A stretch of DNA of 64,000 nt, from NCBI RefSeq assembly GCF_963678635.1, contig NC_087068.1, forward strand, positions 26,290,318-26,354,317, in the 5' to 3' direction. This document shows, in pieces, positions 57,977 through 64,000 of the stretch (position 1 is its first letter; each line of letters starts with the position of its first letter). A program made the position numbers and the translations under genes. Source of the DNA: Symsagittifera roscoffensis (lineage: Eukaryota; Xenacoelomorpha; Acoela; Convolutidae). The notes beneath the pieces are model-generated. The model ran no database searches, was not told the DNA's origin, and saw only the letters and a program-made list of their open reading frames with translations.

Positions 57977-59614
57977 TTAATCATTCCTCTGTTTTGTCTG
58001 TTTTTGGAAAGGATTCTCCTCTTGTTCTGCTATTTTATTTTTTGAGTTATGGAAGATCTTTCTCATGAATCCGTTTTGTACCAGGAAAACAGTATGCCAA
58101 ACTGACAAAATAAACAAAACTGTTGCATAGAACAAAGTCATGTTGTAGAATCCAAATACTTCGTAGAAGCAATCTCCGATGAAGAGCGATCCAAAAGATC
58201 CGCCGGTTGTCAGAACAAGTATGAAACCAGTAGCTGCAATTACTTGAGCGTCTAATAACTCGTATCCTTGCTGTATTGCAAGGTTTTCCAACAGTAAGTA
58301 GATTAAATTAGTCACTGTCGATAAGGGTACTCCAAGAGCTATAAAAATCGACGATGACCAGTAAATGCTTCCGAAACTTTGAAAACATTTCGGCATGAAA
58401 AATGCAAAAATCAATAAAACGGCAAAAAACTGATTTGCCACGCTAATATAAGACCCGAAGCCATTCTGAACACCAAAACCAACGAATGGTTCAGTTAAGA
58501 TAACTGCTAATCCGTGCTGAAGAAAAACATAACCAATTGTAATTTCATCTAATTGAAGAAAGGTTTTGAGATAAAGGGTATACGCAGAGTCACGCACGCC
58601 GCAAATTGAATAAACTCCTGCTAAGGGTAAAATAACAGCAATGCTTGACCATTGCTTGAAAAACTGAAAATAATTCACATCGTTTTTTCCACTTTTTTCT
58701 GATGGGTTCTCGATACCTTCTCGGATTGAAGGTAAATAAATCACGCAAAGTAGGAAATCGACAAATAGAATTAAACCGACCAATAGAAATGGAGCTTTGA
58801 ATTCGTAGAGGGCGAGAAAAGTCGCTACAATCGGGGAGCCGAGACACCCGCCGAGCCCGAAACAGGTCATAATTACGGCAGTCACTATTCCTGCTTTTCC
58901 CGGGTACATGTCAACGGCAATCGGAATTCCAGTACCTAAAAAGTGCCTGGAATTATTATCTTTTTTGGTTAAAGGACTCTCAAACATATTCCCTTACTAC
59001 TTACTGACCTCTGTTTCTGTAGGGCTTACTTTTTGGTTATAAAATTATGGATTTATTCTGGAATAACTGATTGAAACTAAATTCACTTTGTCTTCTGGAC
59101 TTCAAAGATGCCAATTTTAAGTTTCAGACTAAATTCACAGAAAAAAATTACCTAAAACGGCTTTTATATCAAGTTGAAAAATAATCACAAAAACATCAAG
59201 AAGGGCTTCGCGGGAGAAAAACGTCTTCCGGCTAATTTTTAATATAAGAATTTGGTCAATTAAGTTGCATTGTTTTTTAGTTAGGCCAACAAGTTAACAA
59301 GAGGCAAAAAATGTAATCTGGAATGAAAAGTTATCCAAAACGATCCGAAAAATTTCATGCTGTACCGTAAACCATTGTAATTGCACAACCATCCAAGACT
59401 CCGGTCAGAATGGCAGACAAGTAGTAGACTCTGGTGTTGTAGATGTACACCAATGTTCCAAAGGAGTAAACTGAAGTGGCCGAGAGAAATACTCCGAAGC
59501 AGAAAGTGGGCCGAACTAAGCCGGGTTGGATAGTACATGCAAAGATGACGGAGGAAAGAACGTTGCTGAAGTCGAAGGTTGCGGAGACACTTCGTATCTG
59601 AGTCTGACTCAAAC
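57977..59614 (-). CDS. SLC18B1-like major facilitator transporter, last two exons (59614-59366, 58935-57977)
   Basis: This is a multi-pass membrane transporter of the major facilitator superfamily. Human SLC18B1 is a vesicular polyamine transporter, but that substrate is only suggested by similarity. Exon 59614-59366 covers the early N-terminal helices (SVSATFDFSNVLSS...VLDGCAITMVYG). Exon 58935-57977 covers the rest of the N-half (GIPIAVDMYPGKAGIVTAV, FGLGGCLGSPI) and the C-half, with about eight hydrophobic helices and a charged tail. GVRDSAYTLYLKTFL and GGSFGSLFIGDCFYEVFGF match the order of SLC18B1 features. The intron joins G|GT and reads MVYGTGIPIAV across it, with canonical GT-AG. The first exon with the start codon and TM1 was not found upstream, so the gene is 5'-partial in this annotation. 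Confidence 0.75.
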
Positions 59615-60500
59615 CTGATGATAAAGAAGTTTTATCAAACCGGCTAGTTTAATAACCAAGATGATAACAAGAAAACCATTTTCAAATCAAAACAGGATAG
59701 CTAGTTTTTTCATAGCTAGTCATATATAGTTTATTCTTAAATGCATCTTGTGTGGTATAATCAAAGATAAGGATCTGAAAGATAAGGATCTGATTTAATA
59801 TTTATAGTAAAACAGGCATATTGGAAATCAGTTTAATTCGAAAGGTGACTAATAAAAGAATAAAAACAAAAAAAAGAAAAAAGTAAAACACACCCGAATA
59901 CAAGTTCTTCCCCAATTTCATTTGTCGAAACAAACATCTTACACAAGAAAACCCGATTGAATGAACTCCAACTTTGAATTTTCAGTGCCTTGCAAACCAG
60001 GCACAGATCTAGGATTTTCAAAAAACGGGAAGAGTCCAGTTTTTGAAAAAAAAGTTATGTTGAGGCCTACCAAAAATAAGCTTCAAGCGTCCCCCTAAGC
60101 ACTTTATAAATCACACTTTGCAAAAAAAACTCCGCGCCCGAATCTCCAATTTTTCCACCTTTTCGAAGATTAGGATCTCAGCGTGCACTCACCCCTGTAA
60201 AAATTCGATTAATTTTAGGGGCGCCTAGCGTAATTGGGTGTGATAAAAGAGTTTCAGTTGGAAGGGTTTTGGATGCCAGTATTGACAAAAAATCGATTTT
60301 ATACAGATAATATAGCAAAACCTAAAAAATTGTTTAGAATTATAATAAAATTAGCGTGTGCCGCACCTCCGGTGCTTCGAATTTTCAGCAACTCAAAAAA
60401 ACTATTCTTTGAGTGTATTCTGACAGCACCCAATTACAAGGTTCTTAATTAAAAATTTTGAAAGTTTTTTATTCACGTTTTTTAAACAAATTTTGAAGAA
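59615..60500. other. Interval upstream of the recognised transporter exons
   Basis: A first transporter exon is expected on the minus strand, but I could not identify it. About 60000-60110 is a decayed hAT-MITE fragment (cagatctaggattttc, gaggcctaccaaaaata). Nothing else is recognised. Confidence 0.45.
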
Positions 60501-62110
60501 CCGTAAAATTTTGTGAAGTTTTATATATATTCTTCAAAAAATTTAAAATGAACTAAGAAACGTCACATCTGAGAAACTGAAAGCAATTGAGCGGTCACAT
60601 TTGGACGCAAGAATTGCAAATCCTGAGAGTACTCTTACAGTACCCAACTACAACGTTAGGAAATTCAAAATTTGATAAGCTTCACCTTGAGTTTTGTAAT
60701 CTCGAAAACAACCAATATTTGAGCAGTCTTTTTTGATGGCAATATTCGCAATCTTTGAAAGTAGACAACTACAGGGTTGGGAATTTCACTTTAACGAATT
60801 ATTTTGTAATTTGAGTTTTCTGAAAATATCCAAAAAAATCACACACATCTCTTAAACAAAAATTCTTAAATTGAGGCCGAATTCGCAATCCCTGAGATTA
60901 CTCTGACAGCCCCCCAACTACAGGTTACGCATTTCAAACTTTGAAAAAAAAATTATTTTCATGAGTTTTTTTTTAATTTTGAAAAATGTCCAAAAAAACG
61001 TCATATCTCGAAAATTCCAAAAAATTCAGCAGTCAAATTGGGAGGCAAAATTCACAACACCTGATAGTCTCCTGGCAGAGCCTCACTACACAGATATTAG
61101 TTTCAAGTTTTGCGAAATTTTTTATAAATAAGTTTACTGAAAAGTTTTGAAAAAATTCTCAAAAAACGTCAAATCTCGAAAACTACAAGAAATTGAGCAG
61201 CGATGTTCAGAGGCAAGTTTTGAAACTCCCTGAGAGTACCCTCACAGATTCCAATGTTAGGATTGAGATCTGAAAGTTTTGGAATTTTTTAATATTTCAG
61301 TTTTTTTCAAATTTTGGATAAAATAAAAAAAAACGTCATATCTCGAAATTTACAAGGATTTGAGCAGTCTTAATTGGCGGCAAAAATTTGAACTCCTGAG
61401 AGTACCTTGACAGAGCCTCACTACAGAGATGGTAATTTCAAGTTTTGTGAAACTTTTTATAATTAAATTTTCTGAAAAGTTTTGAAAAAATCCAAAAAAA
61501 ACGTCATATCTCGAAAACTACAAGAATTTGAGCAGCGATATTCAAAGGCACGATTTGCAACCCCTGAGGGTACCCTCACAGATTCCAATTTTAGGATTGA
61601 GATTCTTAAACTTTTGGAATTTTTTAACACCTCATTTTTTTTTCAAATTTTGGATAAAATCAAAAAAACTTCATATCTCAAAATCTACAAAGATTTGAGC
61701 AGCCATAATCAGAGGCAAGATTCGCAACCCCTGACAGTAACCTCTCAACATCCAAAAACAGGATTGAGATCTTTGTTTTGGAATTTTTTAAAATCTAAGT
61801 TTTTGAAAAAATTTTGAAAAAATCATAAAAACCATCATATCTCAAAAACTACAAGAAATTGAGAAATGGAGGCAAGATTCCCATTCCCTGAGAGTACCTT
61901 GACAGCACCCAACTACAGGGTGAGAATTTCAAAAATTGAGAACATTTCTAAAATTGAATTTTCAAGAAATTTTTGAAAAATCTCGAAAATTGCCTATCTC
62001 GTAAACTAAAAGGATTTGGCTATTCATATAAGGAGGCCAAAATCGTAAAACCTGGGAAAACTCAGACAATATCCTGCTATTGGGTTGCTAATTTCAAATT
62101 GATGAAATAA
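60501..62110 (+). repeat. Diverged tandem array of about 165-bp units
   Basis: The word cgtcatatctcgaaaactacaa or a variant recurs near 60562, 60700, 60845, 61000, 61167, 61332, 61502, 61668, 61830 and 61993. Spacing is about 162-170 in the better half. Each unit continues with a version of gatttgagcagc, ggcaa, cctgagagtaccct and cagcacccaactaca. Units diverge strongly, so this is an old array. Open frames within it are not conserved between units. Confidence 0.85.
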
Positions 62111-62149
62111 ACACTGAATTTACACTGGAAAATCGAAAAAAAAACCTTT

Positions 62150-62550
62150 AACATTGCAACATAGCTTAAATGTGAAAAAAAAAATTTGTTAAACATGCAA
62201 AAATAATACGTTGAAAAAGCTTAAACATGACAATCTAGTGAATCCGGCAATTAAGTATATAATAGATAGATAGATAATAGATGAAAATTAAAAAACTAGG
62301 CGACGGGTAGACAGACATAATCAAATTAATTAAAAAAGCAGGTATACAGACAGACAGACTTAATTTGGCCTCGAAAATTAATGACCTTGAGAAAAACTAA
62401 TTGAAAAACTTTCTTAAGCATTGCAATATATGCTATAGCCTAAACATGAAAAAATTCATTCGTTAAACATGCAAAATTATTATGCTTAAACATGGGAGAT
62501 AGCTGTTACTCGCATTTAAACATATTATAGATAGATAGATATAGATTGAT
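62150..62550 (+). repeat. Duplicated segment ending in GATA microsatellites
   Basis: 62150-62285 and 62419-62550 share ttgcaa, tagcttaaa/tagcctaaa, gttaaacatgcaaaa, gcttaaacatg and a terminal ATAGATAGATAG run, about 268 bases apart. Confidence 0.7.
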
Positions 62551-62884
62551 TTATTTTCATACAAATTTCAATTGACTTTGAATCGACTTAAATTAGTGTT
62601 TGATTCCATTTCGTACGGATTTACATTACAATACAATCGAATTAAAACGTTTTAAATTGACTTTTGTCTCACTTTTTTATTCTGATTTGTAACGTTTACT
62701 TGCAAATAATCTCGACTAACAAACAATGATTAAATTTCTAGCCATGAAAAAAATGCTTATCATACGCTTAATGCTTAACGATATTGAAGGATCTTATTCC
62801 ATCGTGAAGTATAAGTCTGCTCTAGAACTTTATCTAGTGTTTTTTGCCTGCTATCGAAATTTAAAATTTCAAAAGGCTTTTGGA
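62551..62884. other. Gene-free interval
   Basis: AT-rich sequence with attgactt and aatcgaatt words but no recognised gene or repeat. Confidence 0.4.
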
Positions 62885-63353
62885 TTCCGATTTTTGGAAA
62901 AAGTTGACGGAAATTGCTTTTTTCTCCGGACCAGTTTCGAACTTTTAACTAGTCCGGAAAATCGAAAAAAATATTTACAAAATATTTTATTATCGAAATT
63001 TACAGATATCCTCGGCTCAATTTAAAAAAAATGTTTTACCTGTGATTTTTTGCGTAAACTTATGAGTGTTTCAAAAACCAAATTTGGCCAATTTGTGATC
63101 ACTAACGTGCGATATACTTCGTTTTATTCAAAAAAAGGCAAATTAAATCTTTCCAACCTGAGTTGAGGCAAGCATTTTGCTTTTACTACTGCGTTACCAG
63201 ACTCAAAGTATGTCATTTTGTACTTGACATTAATGAAAAAATCAACAGTGTTATCCAAAAATTTCATCAGCTTCTGGCGATAAAAGCTAGTTTGTTGACT
63301 TTACAGGGCAATCGGATTTTAAGGGCTTTGACTTGATATGATTAGCCTTGTTA
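62885..63353 (+). repeat. Family A repeat, diverged copy
   Basis: The order attccgattt, a T/C run, tttcgaacttttaactag, ttttacctgtgattttt, ggccaatttgtgatcactaacgtgcgatatacttcg and a final gggcaatcggattttaagggctttgacttgat then ccttgtta at 63345-63352 follows family A. The 3' hairpin is decayed. Confidence 0.6.
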
Positions 63354-64000
63354 CTTTATTCTTAAAAAACAAGGCTGTTTCTTTTTTCTCGAAATAACAA
63401 GGCTGTTTCTCAATTTTTTTTCTTTTTGATACAATACATTTGTTATAAGTTGTTATTATTTGAAAGACAAATTTTCCAAATGTGAATTTTTTGTCGGCCA
63501 GACCATAATCACCGCAAAATTTTTCTTTGGCTGCGCATATTTGATAGAAAAATTAGTTTTTTGAAAATTCAAAAAGGTTGTCAGAATGTGTAATTACTTT
63601 AAATTAAATACAACAAATACACGTCATATGAAATAGAGTGAGGTTTTTGTCTGATGCCCTTCACCTCGTTATTTAATAAAAAAGTTATTAAATTGTTTCA
63701 AAAAATTAAACTAACTTTCATATTTGACTTTTTTACATTTTTTCGAAAGCAAGCTTGGTAGACCACCAAGAGACGTCTCAGCTCTTCGCAGACCGCCTTC
63801 AAAAATTTTCTAAAAATATATTAAAAACTTCTTTGTAACTTCACTTTTTCTCAAAACTTATGCCCCCAAATACGATAAAATAAATCGTCCGGAAACAAAA
63901 TAGCAATTTTCGGCTTACGAAAAATTGATATCATAATTTTCTCTCCATTTTATCTTGTACCTACAAATTCCATGCTTAATTTTGAATTTATCCGCAATTT
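63354..64000. other. Gene-free end of the window
   Basis: AT-rich sequence. A short direct repeat (aacaaggctgtttct at 63368 and 63397) is the only structure seen. Confidence 0.5.

Noticed and set aside
59833-60021. First exon of the transporter on the minus strand
   Set aside because: The frame starts with ATG and is partly hydrophobic, but it overlaps a decayed hAT fragment and does not resemble the N-terminus of this transporter family.
60501-62110. CRISPR-like array
   Set aside because: Units are long, diverged and lack short identical repeats with unique spacers; the genome is clearly eukaryotic.
62260-62550. GATA and GACA microsatellites as regulatory sites
   Set aside because: Runs are only three to four units long and lie within a duplicated segment; no gene is nearby to regulate.

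Overview
The window is 64 kb of AT-rich, intron-bearing nuclear DNA from a eukaryote, almost certainly an animal. It carries cytosolic-type sulfotransferases, an SLC18B1-like transporter and canonical GT-AG introns from 166 bases to 4.1 kb. Genes are sparse and most of the sequence is mobile-element debris: hAT-type MITEs with 8-bp target duplications, a tRNA-derived SINE, hairpin-ended non-autonomous repeats and a giant palindrome. Nothing here fixes the phylum. Repeat-rich marine invertebrates such as a larger-genome tunicate would fit, but that is only a guess.

Layout. Bases 1-757 hold part of a repeat unit. Bases 758-9470 form an inverted repeat of about 8.7 kb with arms of about 4.3 kb and a loop of about 57 bases near 5118. 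The units inside carry broken fragments that look like protein-primed family-B DNA polymerase of virus-like mobile elements. From 9.5 to 12.2 kb there are two MITEs with target duplications. A two-exon gene for an unrecognised, disordered, basic Ser/Arg-rich protein follows at 12.58-14.80 kb. From 15 to 21 kb there are only old repeats. A three-exon sulfotransferase gene lies on the minus strand at 21.31-24.13 kb, with an 0.9 kb MITE just upstream of its start. From 25 to 33.4 kb there is no gene, but two good copies of a hairpin-ended repeat (family A). A 73-codon reading frame at 33.50 kb encodes an acidic Ala/Pro/Glu-rich protein ending in an eIF4E-binding-like motif. From 34 to 40 kb there are a SINE, tandem repeats and C-rich composite repeats. 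A decayed sulfotransferase (40.25-40.85 kb) and an intact two-exon one (42.43-43.47 kb) follow. From 44 to 49 kb there are MITEs, including a hAT MITE nested in another repeat. A complete seven-exon secreted alpha-amylase of plant-like (GH13_6-like) type spans 49.25-57.48 kb. The last exons of an SLC18B1-like major facilitator transporter are on the minus strand at 57.98-59.61 kb. A tandem array of about 165-bp repeats fills 60.5-62.1 kb, and old repeat sequence runs to the end.

The genes do not form a pathway. The two intact sulfotransferases and the remnant are a dispersed local gene family. The most unusual signals are (1) a short module, GTCGGAACATTC followed by a hairpin and about 11-12 bases later CTTGTT, found in three otherwise different repeat families with different hairpin sequences; (2) the giant palindrome with polymerase fragments; and (3) a plant-type amylase in what looks like an animal genome. 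All exon boundaries were worked out by eye from reading frames, splice signals and phase, without transcripts.
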